Counted from the stretch's first letter, positions 1 to 8,907 are shown. The stretch is DNA of 64,000 nt from JACRCT01 sp036504155 (GCA_036504155.1 DASXVQ010000212.1:1-64000); one strand, 5' to 3'. Numbers and translations are program-made. Notes: generated by a model from the letters alone, not told the origin.

Positions 1-137
1 TTACCGCTCGTGCCGCAGGCTGTCTGCCGAGTGCAAAGGGGCTGACCCCCGCTGTACGGCTCCCGCAACGGTGCCCCGTCGCCATGGAGCCGCTCAGGGC
101 TCGAACTTAGGCGAATCCCTCGCCGTGGAAATCCAGG

Positions 138-824
138 CTAGTGGTGCGAGTGACCCGGGGCCTCGGGCTCCGGCTCGAATTCGACCCTCATCCGGTACAG
201 CGTGCGGCCGTCGTCCTCCGGGTAGGCGTCGAGGACCCAGCCCTCCTCCGGCACCAGCTTCGCCAGCTCCGGGAAGGCCGTTCGCCACTCGGTCGCCCTT
301 CGCTTGGCCTCTTGCCGGTCGAAGGCCTCGGCCACCACCACCGAGGGCGCCGAGGCGCGCCAGAGGGCGCCCAGCAGGTACTGCGATGGGTCGATCTCGG
401 GAGCCTCCTCGGGCGCCATGAAGAGCAAGGAGACCAGGCCGCCGGTGACCAACTCGACGGTGCGCTCGTCCCACGGATGGAGCGTCCGCGCGAAGCCGAT
501 GCCGGCCTCGGCCAGCTTCCGCTCGACTTCCGACCGAGTGGACTTCGCGGACAGGGCCCAGGCGTCGAGCGCGAGCCGCGGGCCTCCCTCGAGCACGGCG
601 AGATCCTCCGTGGAGATCCGCTCGAGCTGCCCGGAGTCCTCCGCGAAGTGCAGCTCGAACGGGCCGTACCTCCAGATCAGCGGTTCGCGCTGGCTCTGGC
701 TTGTCCCGCCTTCCGAGTCGGGAGGCCCGAGGGCGTCCTCGATCTCCGGCTTCTGCATCCCGAGCTCGATCGGGCCGAAGAATCCCGTCTCGAGGAACTC
801 GCTGAGGGCGACATGCACCGGCAT
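138..824 (-). CDS. Hypothetical protein, 228 aa
   Basis: I do not recognise a characterised family. The frame stays open to 1112, but that extension runs through a pure 8-bp tandem repeat (Gly/Val/Trp-rich when translated), so I place the start at ATG 824 (MPVHVALSEF). The protein is soluble and acidic, with no signal peptide or membrane segment. The N-terminal pattern 'FLETGFFGPIELGM...EIEDALGPPD' resembles small bacterial proteins in which a short helix-turn precedes a 'LGPPD' motif. Such proteins are often found among immunity-type and other hypothetical proteins, but I cannot assign a function. The gene stands alone between the window edge and the repeats. Confidence 0.6.
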   Translation of the reverse strand: MPVHVALSEFLETGFFGPIELGMQKPEIEDALGPPDSEGGTSQSQREPLIWRYGPFELHFAEDSGQLERISTEDLAVLEGGPRLALDAWALSAKSTRSEVERKLAEAGIGFARTLHPWDERTVELVTGGLVSLLFMAPEEAPEIDPSQYLLGALWRASAPSVVVAEAFDRQEAKRRATEWRTAFPELAKLVPEEGWVLDAYPEDDGRTLYRMRVEFEPEPEAPGHSHH

Positions 825-890
825 CGTTGGTTGGCTCCTGGCGGTGACTTGTCGCCTGGAAGCAAAGGTAGTGCAACCTGGGCCGCCGCG

Positions 891-1010
891 CTGCCCCACT
901 GCCCCACTGCCCCACTGCCCCACTGCCCCACTGCCCCACTGCCCCACTGCCCCACTGCCCCACTGCCCCACCGCCCCACCGCCCCACCGCCCCACCGCCC
1001 CACCGCCCCA
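891..1010. repeat. 8-bp tandem repeat (15 units)
   Basis: Ten perfect CTGCCCCA units (891-970) are followed directly by five CCGCCCCA units (971-1010). The switch is a single T-to-C change inside the unit. The repeat lies 67 bp upstream of the start of the minus-strand gene ending at 138, so it sits in its 5' leader or promoter region. Both strands stay open through it because an 8-mer without stops cycles through all frames; I do not regard it as coding. Confidence 0.95.
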
Positions 1011-1032
1011 CCCCCGCCTCCCCTTCGCGACC

Positions 1033-1173
1033 GGTCGAACGGATTGAATCAAGTGCACTCGGGGCTCCGGTGAGGAGCCCGCTGGTTGCCATCGCGGTCT
1101 TCGGCGCGACACCTGGACGTCACCGTGTCACGCAAGAGGTCGCGTCGAGCACTGGCGATCGCCTCCCCTGAGC
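1033..1173. repeat. Dispersed imperfect inverted-repeat element, copy near 1.1 kb
   Basis: This stretch shares several blocks with the repeat island at 32851-33226. These are GGATTGA followed by AGTGC, a CTCCGG..GAGG block, the string GCGGTCyTCGGCGCGACAC, CGTGTCACGCAAG, and GCGATCGCCTCCCC. The order and spacing of the blocks are conserved, so the two loci are copies of one element rather than chance GC-rich matches. No open reading frame or transposase lies within it, which suggests a short non-autonomous or REP-like element. Confidence 0.65.
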
Positions 1174-1252
1174 CTCGAGCGGCTCGCGCTCGGTCGTCGT
1201 GTCCTTTCGCGAAGGGGAGGCAGGGGAGGGGCAGTGTGGAAGGGCCTCTCTC

Positions 1253-2551
1253 CTAGTCCACCGTCAGCGCCGCCGACTCCGAGTGCGCCTGCACCTCCGG
1301 CTCGTAGAACAGCGCCACCATCGCCGGCACCGCGGTCACCTTGGCCTTGGTCGTGGACTTGAGCCGGTAACTGAACTCCACCTTCGAGGTGGGCGCCATC
1401 CCGTCGATATAGACGAGCACCCGGCGCCCTTCGATCGCGTAGCGGGCGATGGTCTTGTCCTCCACCAGCTTCTCCAGGGCCGCCGCCTCGGGCTGGAAGG
1501 CCGCGGGCACGGGCAGCGAGACGATCACCATCCCGGCCGGCGTCTTGCGCTGCCACCTCACCTGCGTCTTGGCGTCCACCGGCTCGCCCGTCTTGAGCGC
1601 CTTCGCGCCTCCCCAGTTCACCGCCACCTAGAGGTCCTGCGGCGGCTTGGGCTTGGGCAGGTAGCAGGAGGTCGAGAGCTGCCAGAGCGTGCGCCCCTTC
1701 ACGCTGCGCGACAGGTTCGCCTCCAGCGTCCCGTCCTCGGCGAGGAACCGCGTCAGGTCCACGGTCTGCACGAGGTCCGCGTTGTCCGGCCGCAGCTGCA
1801 CCTTCTGCTCGCCGCCCGCCGCGCGCACCGTCACGTCGGCGTCGCCGTCGCTGCCCTTCCCCGCCGCCATCAGCACCGCCCGCAGCGCCAGCACGGTGGC
1901 CTGGGTCAAGTGCCAGGCGCCGCGGCCGTCGCGCACCGAGAGCAGCCAGTCCAGGCAGGACGCGATGAGAGAAACCTCCCCCGCGCGCTGCAGCGCCGTC
2001 GCCGCCAGCGCGGTCGTCTCGACGCGGGCCACGTCGCCGCGCGAGACCATCGCCGTCGGCCCGCTGGGCGAGAACGAGAGCCTCCCCTCGGCGTCGCGAG
2101 CGCCCAGCTTCTCCAGCTTCGCCGTCAGATCCTTCGCGTTGCGGCCGGTGAGCGCCCAGACGTTCGCCACCAGCGCCAGCACGTAGGGATCGCCCGACGC
2201 CTTCACCTTGGGCTCGAGCCAGCGCGCCGCGCGGTCGAGCGCCGGGCCCTGGTAGCCCGACTCCGCCAGCGCCCAGGCGATGTACGCGTTGGTCGGCAAC
2301 GGGTCGCGGCTATGGACGACCTGCGAAGCGGTGTGCGAATCGGTCGCCCACGACCCGTCCGCCGCCTGCTGCCCGACGAGCCAGCGCTGCGTGCGCTCCA
2401 GCAGCGCCTCGTCCATTGGGAAGGCCTGCTTCATGTCCGAGAACTCCAGCAGCCCGTAGGCGGTGAGCACCCGGTTCGCCGGCGCGCGGCCGAACCACTC
2501 GAAGCCGCCGCCCTGGACACCACCGACACGCCCCGGCACAGAGGCCGGCAC
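1253..2551 (-). pseudogene. Truncated, stop-interrupted alpha-2-macroglobulin-type protein
   Basis: The frame 1628-2551 encodes the alpha-toroid (TED-like) region of a bacterial alpha-2-macroglobulin: 'GGGFEWFG', 'LTAYGLLEFSDM', 'WLVGQQAADGSW' and repeated helical pairs, ending in 'LWQLSTSCYLPKP'. A single in-frame TAG (1628-1630) separates it from 1253-1627, which carries the C-terminal beta-rich receptor-binding-like domain ('VEFSYRLKSTTKAKVTAVPAM'). Both parts are in the same reading frame, so one codon change would join them. Everything N-terminal of the toroid is missing: signal peptide, MG domains and any CxEQ thioester. The methyltransferase gene begins only about 40 bp upstream. I read this as a 5'-truncated, decaying gene; a secreted function is unlikely. 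Confidence 0.75.
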
Positions 2552-2588
2552 TACCCCGAGAGCGGGGCATCCTCGAAGAGAAGAGAGG

Positions 2589-3290
2589 TCACCCAGCCTT
2601 GCGCGCCAGCACCAACACCCCGTGCCGATACGGCTCCGGGAAGAGCCCGCGCTGGACCTCGACCTCGAACCCAGCGTCCTCGAGCAGCCGCTGCGCCGCC
2701 TCCAGCGTGAGCGTCAGGTAGAACATGACGAAGGGCGGCCGCAGCAGCAGGTTCCGCAGGTGCGCGACCGCATTGTAGGAGCGTCCGAACATCCACTGCA
2801 GCGACCAGGGCGGCGGCATCGGCGCGGTCACGAACGCGAACACGCCTCCAGGCCGCAGCGCACGGTGGATCCGGGCGACGAAATCGCGCTCCGAAGCGCG
2901 CGGGATGTGCCCGAAGGCGCCGAAGCTGGTGACGAGGTCGAACTCGCTCTCGGAGGCGAGCTCGAGGACGTCGGCCTGGACGAGCTCGACGCCGTCCACG
3001 TTCCTGCGCGCCTCGGCCAGCATGCCCTCGCTGAAGTCGAGCCCGACCACCCGCTCGGTGCACAGCGGCCGGAGGATCCTCAGTCCCGCGCCGGTGCCGC
3101 AGCACAGGTCCAGGCCGCTCGCGAAGGGGCCGAGCTTTGCCAGCCGCTCGCCGACGACCTCCAGCACCGCGTCGGGCGTGCGGAACGGGGTGAAGTCGAA
3201 CTTCGGGGCGAGCAGGTCGTAGCCGCGCCGGGTCGAGGAGAGCCCCTGGCGCGCCAGCTCGAGGAAGGTCGGACCTTGGGGGTGGAACAT
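2589..3290 (-). CDS. Class I SAM-dependent methyltransferase, 233 aa
   Basis: This is a Rossmann-fold methyltransferase of the UbiE/Methyltransf_11/25 type. Motif I is 'LDLCCGTGAG' at residues 60-69. The acidic residue of strand beta-2 is in 'VVGLDFSEGM' (about residue 88), the post-II motif is 'VQADVLEL', and 'ALRPGGVFAFVTAP' marks motif IV/post. A hydrophobic stretch around 'RNLLLRPPFVMFYLTLTL' could contact membrane or a lipid-like substrate. The start ATG at 3290 gives the normal length. The substrate cannot be told. The gene sits alone upstream of the alpha-2-macroglobulin remnant and probably has its own promoter in 3291-3440. Confidence 0.85.
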   Translation of the reverse strand: MFHPQGPTFLELARQGLSSTRRGYDLLAPKFDFTPFRTPDAVLEVVGERLAKLGPFASGLDLCCGTGAGLRILRPLCTERVVGLDFSEGMLAEARRNVDGVELVQADVLELASESEFDLVTSFGAFGHIPRASERDFVARIHRALRPGGVFAFVTAPMPPPWSLQWMFGRSYNAVAHLRNLLLRPPFVMFYLTLTLEAAQRLLEDAGFEVEVQRGLFPEPYRHGVLVLARKAG

Positions 3291-3440
3291 GGCCGCAATT
3301 TGGCTTGGTTATACGGAGTTTATGTCCGTCGCCGATAAGCTTCGAATAACTCGGTAAACTCACACAAACTCAGCTGGGCCCCGACTCCTCCGGCCTATTA
3401 AACGACGTGTTTTCAACCAGTTACAGCCTCGTCCGCCCGC

Positions 3441-3839
3441 TCAGCCTTGAGCCTTCTTGGCCTTCTCCGCCAGCCGGGCCATGAACTTGTCCTGCTTGAT
3501 GATGGCCCGCTCGTGGCGGCCGACGCAGATCCGGTCGACCTCGTCCCTGCCCTCGACCTCGAACACGTACTTCTTGCCCTCGATCGCGGCGAGCGTGGCG
3601 CGCATCGTCACCTTCATCCCGATGGGCGTCGCCGCCTCGTGCGTGAACTGGAACCCGACCCCGACGCTGGTCTCCCCGGGCGCCAAGTGCGGCGCCATCA
3701 GGTCGGCGCAGACCACCTCCGCGAAGCCGATCATCCGGGCGCTGGCGTAGACCGGCGGCACGCGCGGCGAGATGCGCGCGGCCGAGTCCTCCTCGGTCAC
3801 GACGCGGGTCTCTTCCTGCTTCATCCCGACCTCGAGCAC
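3441..3839 (-). CDS. Hotdog-fold thioesterase, FlK (fluoroacetyl-CoA thioesterase)-like, 132 aa
   Basis: This small single-domain hotdog protein resembles FlK. The stretch 'HLAPGETSVGV' followed by 'THEAATPIG' matches the family, with the expected catalytic Glu (E56) and His (H67). It continues with 'FEVEGRDEVDRICVGRHER', the usual C-terminal strand pattern. It probably hydrolyses a short acyl-CoA in the cytoplasm; specificity for fluoroacetyl-CoA should not be assumed. I chose GTG 3839 because AAGGAGG lies five bases upstream; ATG 3824 is the alternative. The frame runs further upstream only as a shadow of the neighbouring membrane-protein gene. It lies 31 bp after that gene and is probably co-transcribed with it. 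Confidence 0.8.
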   Translation of the reverse strand: MLEVGMKQEETRVVTEEDSAARISPRVPPVYASARMIGFAEVVCADLMAPHLAPGETSVGVGFQFTHEAATPIGMKVTMRATLAAIEGKKYVFEVEGRDEVDRICVGRHERAIIKQDKFMARLAEKAKKAQG

Positions 3840-3870
3840 GGCGTCCTCCTTGGTTCCGGGTTGTCTCTTC

Positions 3871-4815
3871 TCAGCGGCCGCGCAGCAGCTGCACCACTCC
3901 CACCAACGCCTGCACCAGCCCCACGACGATGGCCCCGTAGGCGACGCGGTAGCGCCCGCCGGTCGACGACGCCGAGGCGTAGGTGATCGCCGTGACGCCG
4001 CCGCCGATGAGCATCCACAGCACGCCCAGGCCGAGGTTGCGCAAGCCCGCCGCACCTCCGGCCGGGCTCGCGGCGAGCTGCGGCGGCGGCGCGCCCCCAG
4101 CCGGCGAGGCGGGAGCGGCCTCGGCGACCGGGATCGCCGCTCGCACCGCCGCCAGGCACGCCGCGGCGATGACCAGGCTCAGGACCATGCGCACGCCGAA
4201 CATCGGCCAGGGCGGCAGCAGGTGGCGTACGCCGGCCAGCGAAAGCACCCAGAGCGCCAGCCGCGGCCCCCAGCCGACCCAGAAGATCGTCCGCAGCGTC
4301 CCGTCCGGCCCGGGGGCCCCGCCGCAGCCCTCGCGCCGCAGCTTGAGGACGGTCTCGAAGGTCAGCGCCTCCGCCACCACCGCCGTCAGCACGCCCATCC
4401 AGCCCAGCGCCTGCAGCACCGCCCTCACGCCCGCGCCGCCGTCGAAGAGGAAGGACCAGCCCAGGTCGCTCACCAGCCCCAGCCCGAAGTCCGCCGCCGA
4501 CATCCCCAGCGCCGCGCCGGCCAGCGAGCGCACCGGCGCGTTGGAGCGCCACAGCAGCACCACCGCGGCCAGCTGGGCCAGGCCGATGCCGTAGTTGAAG
4601 AGCCGCAGCGCCCAGCTCACGTAGCCGTCCATCGACCCCAGCGGCGCGCGCTCCGCTGCGCTCATCAGCACCGCGGTGTACGCGCCGCTCGCCAGGCTCG
4701 AGGCCACCGCGCCCAGCGCGCACGCCCCCAGCAGGTACAGGCCCGGCACCGCCAGCGGCCAGCGGTTCAGCGCCGGGCCCGGCTGCGACGTGGCGCTCAT
4801 CTGCATCGACGACAT
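3871..4815 (-). CDS. Polytopic membrane protein, 314 aa, unknown function
   Basis: I see about seven to eight hydrophobic segments. Examples are 'WPLAVPGLYLLGACALGAVAS', 'GIGLAQLAAVVLLW', 'GVLTAVVAEALTF', 'MVLSLVIAAACLAAV' and two near the C-terminus. A Pro/Ala/Gly-rich loop separates the last two from the rest. No catalytic motif is recognisable. ATG 4815 is the most plausible start because upstream codons overlap the promoter region shared with the divergent gene at 4958. It probably forms a two-gene unit with the thioesterase downstream. Confidence 0.7.
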   Translation of the reverse strand: MSSMQMSATSQPGPALNRWPLAVPGLYLLGACALGAVASSLASGAYTAVLMSAAERAPLGSMDGYVSWALRLFNYGIGLAQLAAVVLLWRSNAPVRSLAGAALGMSAADFGLGLVSDLGWSFLFDGGAGVRAVLQALGWMGVLTAVVAEALTFETVLKLRREGCGGAPGPDGTLRTIFWVGWGPRLALWVLSLAGVRHLLPPWPMFGVRMVLSLVIAAACLAAVRAAIPVAEAAPASPAGGAPPPQLAASPAGGAAGLRNLGLGVLWMLIGGGVTAITYASASSTGGRYRVAYGAIVVGLVQALVGVVQLLRGR

Positions 4816-4957
4816 GCGGACCTCGCGGAGCGGAGGCGGGACTCTAGCAGCCCGGACGGTCGGGCGGCGGACGCCAGGGCACGCGCCCGGCCGCCTGCCC
4901 GTACCTCTGGAGACCGTCGAGGGAGTATCGTCGCGGCACACTCCTGAGGAGGTTCGG

Positions 4958-5443
4958 ATGAAGACCAGCGTTCTCGCCCTCGCCCTCGCCGCCGCGTTGC
5001 TCGCGCCCTCGCTCGCCTCCGGGCAGATCAACATCAACATCAAGCTGCCGCTGCCGCCCACCCCGCCGCTGGTGGTGGTCAGCCCCGGCGTCCAGGTCGT
5101 CGAGAACTTCGAGGAGGAGGTCTTCTTCCACAGCGGCTTCTACTGGACCCGCCGCGCCGACCGCTGGTACCGCGCCACGCACCCCCAGGTCGAGTTCGTG
5201 CCCGTCGAGGTCAGGGTCGTCCCGCCCGCGCTCGTGAAGGTCCCGGTCGGCCACTACAAGCACTGGAAGCACGAGAAGCGCGACGAGCGCCGCGAGGACA
5301 TGCACGAGCGGCGGGAAGAGCACCGGGAAGACATGCACGAGAAGCGCGAAGAGAAGCGCGAAGACCGGCACGAGAAGCGGGAGGAGAAGCGGGAGGAGAA
5401 GCGCGAGGACAAGAAGGAGAAGAAGGAGAAGCACAAGAGGTAG
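4958..5443 (+). CDS. Secreted protein with highly charged repeat tail, 161 aa
   Basis: The start ATG 4958 has an excellent ribosome site (GAGGAGG, spacing about 5). Residues 1-22 form a clear signal peptide cleaved near 'LASG-Q'. The mature N-terminal half is hydrophobic-aromatic ('FFHSGFYWTRRADRWYRATH'). From about residue 105 to the end the protein is almost only H, E, K, R and D, in repeating HEKREEKRED-like units that should form a long charged helix. A periplasmic or cell-surface location is likely. The function is unknown; the tail might bind an anionic polymer or another coiled-coil partner. Confidence 0.75.
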   Translation: MKTSVLALALAAALLAPSLASGQININIKLPLPPTPPLVVVSPGVQVVENFEEEVFFHSGFYWTRRADRWYRATHPQVEFVPVEVRVVPPALVKVPVGHYKHWKHEKRDERREDMHERREEHREDMHEKREEKREDRHEKREEKREEKREDKKEKKEKHKR

Positions 5444-5471
5444 CCCTCTTCGCGGCGGCCTCGCGGCGCGC

Positions 5472-5493
5472 GCCGGGGGTGCAGACCCCCGGC
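5472..5493 (+). terminator. Rho-independent-type terminator
   Basis: A perfect 9-bp stem (GCCGGGGGT / ACCCCCGGC) with the four-base loop GCAG begins 29 bases after the stop codon of the secreted charged protein. It is followed by a pyrimidine-rich run (TGCCTTTCCTCTCT). It lies between two convergent genes. A second GC-rich hairpin, GGCCCGGG...CCCGGGCC, lies just beyond it near 5515-5542. Confidence 0.75.
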
Positions 5494-5576
5494 TGCCTTT
5501 CCTCTCTCGTGGGGCCCGGGGGCGCGCCCCGGAACCCGGGCCGCTCGTCGCATCCCGGTGGCTCGAGTTTCGGCTC

Positions 5577-8129
5577 CTAGCCGCAAGCCCCCGAGGCTTG
5601 GCACTGCTGGTTGCCCGGGCACTTCTTGCACGCCGCGCCGTTGATGCCGCAGTTGTTCTTGTCGGGCGCCATCACGCAGCTGGTCCCGCTGCTGCAGCAG
5701 CCGGTGCAGCCACTCGTCGTGTTGTTGCAGACGCAGGCTCCGCCGGAGCAGGTCAGCCCCGGGCCGCAGGCCGGGGTCGTCGGCCCGCACCGGCAGGCCC
5801 CGCCGACGCAGCGGTCCGCCTTGCCGGCGTCGCAGGCCACGCACGACCCGCCGGATCCGCCGCAGGCCGTCATGGTGTTGCCGATCTCGCAGGCGTCGCC
5901 GGTGGAGCAGCACCCGGAGGCGCAGCTCGTCGGGGTGCACCTGCAGGCGGCGCCGACGCAGGCCCGCCCCGCGCCGCAGGCCGCCCCTCCGCCGCACTGG
6001 CAGGCCCCCGCCGTCGAGCACCCGTCCGCCGTCGCGCCGCAGTCGACGCACGCCCCGCCCACCGCCCCGCAGGCCGCCACGGTGATCGGGGTGCACGCCC
6101 CGCCCGCGCCGCAGCAGCCCGCCGGGCAGCTCGCCGCGTCGCAGACGCAGCCGGTGGCCCCGCAGCTCTGGCTCGGCCCGCACTCGGGCACCGTCCCGCA
6201 CCGGCAGGAGCCGCCGGAGCAGCGGTCGGCCCCGGAGCCGCACGCCCTGCAGCTCGCGCCGGAGGTCCCGCAGTCCGCCAAGGTGTCGCCGGTCAGGCAG
6301 ACCGCGCCCTTGCAGCAGCCGGCGCAGGAGGCCGGATCGCACACGCACGCGCCGCTCTGGCAGATCTCCCCGGTCCCGCAGACCGCCCCGCCGCCGCAGG
6401 CGCACTCGCCGGCGGCGCTGCAGGAGTCGGCCTTCGCCGCCTCGCACGCCACGCAGGCACTGCCCGGGGCGCCGCAGTTGGCCGCGGTCGGCGGCGTCAC
6501 GCAGCCGGAGGCCGAGCAGCAACCGGACGGGCACGAGGCCGCGTCGCACGAGCAGGAGCTGGCGGCGCAGTTCGAAGCGCCCTGGCACGCCGCGCCCGTC
6601 CCGCACCGGCACGCTCCGGCGGAGCAGGCGTCCGCCTTGGAGCCGCAGTCGACGCAGGCCGCGCCGGACGCGCCGCAGGCGGCCAGCGCGTCGCCGGGCA
6701 GGCACTTGGTCCCGGAGCAACAGCCGGAGCACGTCGCGGCATCGCAGACGCACGCGCCGCCCTGGCAGATCTCGCCGGCCCCGCACGCCGCCGCTCCGCC
6801 GCAGCGGCACTCGCCGCTCGCGCACCCGTCCGCCTTGGCCGAGTCGCAGGGGTTGCAGGCCCCGCCGCCGGTGCCGCACGCCGCCGTCGAGGGCGGGGCG
6901 CAGCCGGCCGCCGTGCAGCAGCTGCTCGGGCAGGAGAGCGCGTCGCACAGGCAGTTGCCGCCGACGCAGCGCAGCCCCGCGGAGCACACCGCGCCGGTGC
7001 CGCAGCGGCAGGCGCCGTCCGACGAGCAGTTGTCGGCGCCGCCGCCGCAGTCGACGCAGGTCGAGCCCAGCGCGCCGCAGGCGGAGAGCGAGCGCAGCTG
7101 GCACTCGTTCTTCTCGCAGCAGCCCGACGGGCAGGAGGTGTCGTCGCAGAAGCAGGCGCCGGAGACGCAGCGCTGGCCGGGGTTGCAGACCGCCTTCGCG
7201 CCGCACAGGCATTCCCCGGTGGCCGAGCAGGTGTCGGCGCGCCCCGCCGGGCAGGCGACGCAGGCCGCGCCGCCGATGCCGCAGGCGTCCATCGACGTGG
7301 GCGAGCAGGCCGCGCCGGAGCAGCAGCCGGTGGCGCAGGACTTCGCGCAGCCGCTGCAGCGGCCGGTCTCGCAGGACTCGCCGGCGGGGCAGGCGACGCA
7401 CGGCTGCCCGGAGGCGCCGCAGAGCTCGGAGGCGGTCCCGGTCTCGCACCGGTCGCCCTGGCAGCAGCCGGTCTTGCAGGAGTCGGCGGTGCAGCGGCAG
7501 ACGCCGGCCTGGCAGACCTGGCCCGTCCCGCAGGCGGCGCCGGTGCCGCAGCGGCACTCGCCCGCCGTGCAGGAGTCGGCGAGCCCGGCGGCGCAGGCCG
7601 CGCAGGCGCCGCCCTGCTTGCCGCACGAGGAGAGGTCGTTCTGGTGGCAGACGTCGCCGGCGCCGCAGCAGCCGCCGGGGCAGCTCTCGGCGGTGCAGCG
7701 GCAGACCCCGTCCACGCACGCCTGCCCCGAAGGACAGGCCGACGGGCAGCCGATGGCCTCGAGCGTCACCTCAAGCTCCTTCTCGGCGTTGGCCGCGAGC
7801 TGCGCCTCGACGCTTCCACGGACCTTGGCGGCGCCGCCCTTCAGGCCCTCGACCTCGACCCGGACGGTGGCGCCGGCCTGCGCCTCGGCGAAGTGCAGGC
7901 GGACGATCTCGGTGGCCTCCAGCGGCCCGGCCTCCGTCTCCGGCCGCAGCTGCGGGCCGAGGACGGTGTCGTCGGGGAGCAGGGCCTTGAGCGACAGCTG
8001 GGTGATCTCGAAGCTGGCGTCGTGCTTGACGGTCAGCCGCAGGGTGGGCGCCTGCTGCGGGCCGGGGCAGGACGTTCCCAGGGCCAGGAGGGCCAGGCAC
8101 AGGGCGAGCGATGCTGGGCGTCGGAGCAC
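5577..8129 (-). CDS. Cysteine-repeat lipoprotein, 850 aa (11 'CxC...GCC' modules)
   Basis: The N-terminus has a lipoprotein signal ending in 'LALGTSC'. Residues about 25-125 form a non-cysteine domain (beta-rich, 'RLTVKHDASFEITQLSLKAL'). The remainder consists of 11 modules of roughly 65-70 residues. Each carries a 'C.C....C..GCC.....C' knuckle followed by 'CG..G..C..C......D.C..G.C.CG..A.C'. The pattern is EGF/TIL-like, and all cysteines would need oxidation, which fits a periplasmic or surface lipoprotein. It follows the TPR and kinase-PEGA genes on the same strand, although a strong hairpin separates it from them. It may be an extracellular adhesion or sensing module; that part is inference. 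Confidence 0.8.
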   Translation of the reverse strand: MLRRPASLALCLALLALGTSCPGPQQAPTLRLTVKHDASFEITQLSLKALLPDDTVLGPQLRPETEAGPLEATEIVRLHFAEAQAGATVRVEVEGLKGGAAKVRGSVEAQLAANAEKELEVTLEAIGCPSACPSGQACVDGVCRCTAESCPGGCCGAGDVCHQNDLSSCGKQGGACAACAAGLADSCTAGECRCGTGAACGTGQVCQAGVCRCTADSCKTGCCQGDRCETGTASELCGASGQPCVACPAGESCETGRCSGCAKSCATGCCSGAACSPTSMDACGIGGAACVACPAGRADTCSATGECLCGAKAVCNPGQRCVSGACFCDDTSCPSGCCEKNECQLRSLSACGALGSTCVDCGGGADNCSSDGACRCGTGAVCSAGLRCVGGNCLCDALSCPSSCCTAAGCAPPSTAACGTGGGACNPCDSAKADGCASGECRCGGAAACGAGEICQGGACVCDAATCSGCCSGTKCLPGDALAACGASGAACVDCGSKADACSAGACRCGTGAACQGASNCAASSCSCDAASCPSGCCSASGCVTPPTAANCGAPGSACVACEAAKADSCSAAGECACGGGAVCGTGEICQSGACVCDPASCAGCCKGAVCLTGDTLADCGTSGASCRACGSGADRCSGGSCRCGTVPECGPSQSCGATGCVCDAASCPAGCCGAGGACTPITVAACGAVGGACVDCGATADGCSTAGACQCGGGAACGAGRACVGAACRCTPTSCASGCCSTGDACEIGNTMTACGGSGGSCVACDAGKADRCVGGACRCGPTTPACGPGLTCSGGACVCNNTTSGCTGCCSSGTSCVMAPDKNNCGINGAACKKCPGNQQCQASGACG

Positions 8130-8172
8130 GGGAGGGCCTTTGGTTCGTCGGGGTCGGCCAAGAAGTCATACG

Positions 8173-8191
8173 CCCGGGCTCGCGGCCCGGG
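8173..8191 (-). terminator. Stem-loop terminator after the TPR gene
   Basis: The stem CCCGGGC / GCCCGGG (7 bp, loop of five) starts eight bases past the TPR gene's stop codon and precedes the lipoprotein start at 8129. The tail is only moderately T-rich (CGTATGACTTCTT), so termination may be partial. It could attenuate read-through from the kinase-TPR genes into the lipoprotein gene. Confidence 0.55.
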
Positions 8192-8199
8192 TCAAGCCG

Positions 8200-8907
8200 T
8201 CAGAAGTGGACGTCGTCGAGGGTGGTGTACGGCGGCGTGGCCTGGCTGCCGCCGCTGGCGAGCACGCCGGCGGTGACCGCCCCGCCCACCACCACCGCGC
8301 CGACCAGGGTCCACAGCCACCACTGCTTGACCAGCGGCGTCGAGGTCCCGGCGTCGGCCTGGGCCTGGGTGGGGACGGGCGCCGGCACGGCCGGCAGCGC
8401 TTCGGCCGGGACCGCCGCCGGGGCCGCGGGTTCCCTTCCGGGGTCCTTGGCGGCGGCCTGGTTCTTGGGCGGGGAGTCGCCGGACAGGTCCAGCCCCAGG
8501 CCCGGAGACGGAGCGGACTTCGCTTGCGCCTCGGCAGCGGCCGCGTCCTCCATCTCCTTGAGCAGGCCCTTGGCCACCTCCTCGTTGTCGACGGGCGGCG
8601 GCTGCAGCGAGAGGTAGCGCCCGTAGAAGAAGGCGGCGCGCTCGTACTGCTTCAGCTGCCGGTGGCACTGGGCGATGTTGAAGAGCAGCGCGGGCAGGTC
8701 GCTCAGCTCGTAGGCCTTGGAGTAGTGGCCGATGGCCTCCTCGAACTTGCCCAGCTCGTAGGACTTGCGCGCCGAGGCGACGGACGCCTTGGCCGCGGCC
8801 TTGTCCTTGGGCGCGGCCGCGAGCGCGTCGCCGGACCCGCCGAAGGCGACCGCCAGCGCCAGGGCCAGCGCGAGCGCGCTAGCGCCCGAACGGATCGATA
8901 ACGTCAT
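8200..8907 (-). CDS. TPR protein with C-terminal transmembrane anchor, 235 aa
   Basis: An N-terminal signal or anchor (about residues 8-31) is followed by two or three TPR units ('YELGKFEEAIGHYSKAYELSDLPALLFNIAQCHRQLKQYERAAFFYGRYL'). A Pro/Ala-rich linker and a transmembrane helix near the C-terminus ('WWLWTLVGAVVVGGAVTAGVLA') complete it. This arrangement is common in myxobacterial proteins encoded beside Ser/Thr kinases. The start ATG 8907 lies inside the end of the kinase gene (29-bp overlap), so the two are translationally coupled and probably work together. The TPR part would face the periplasm. Confidence 0.85.
   Translation of the reverse strand: MTLSIRSGASALALALALAVAFGGSGDALAAAPKDKAAAKASVASARKSYELGKFEEAIGHYSKAYELSDLPALLFNIAQCHRQLKQYERAAFFYGRYLSLQPPPVDNEEVAKGLLKEMEDAAAAEAQAKSAPSPGLGLDLSGDSPPKNQAAAKDPGREPAAPAAVPAEALPAVPAPVPTQAQADAGTSTPLVKQWWLWTLVGAVVVGGAVTAGVLASGGSQATPPYTTLDDVHF

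Noticed and set aside
1..137. End of a gene at the left window edge
   Set aside because: A TAA on the minus strand at 1-3 is possible, but too little sequence is visible to support a coding claim.
891..1010. CRISPR-like array
   Set aside because: Units are 8 bp with no spacers; it is a simple tandem repeat.
5598..8901. Long plus-strand open frames opposite the Cys-repeat lipoprotein and TPR genes
   Set aside because: Products are Ala/Gly/Arg or Pro/Gln-rich echoes of the repeat DNA; no ribosome site, and the minus strand has lipobox, cysteine modules and TPRs.
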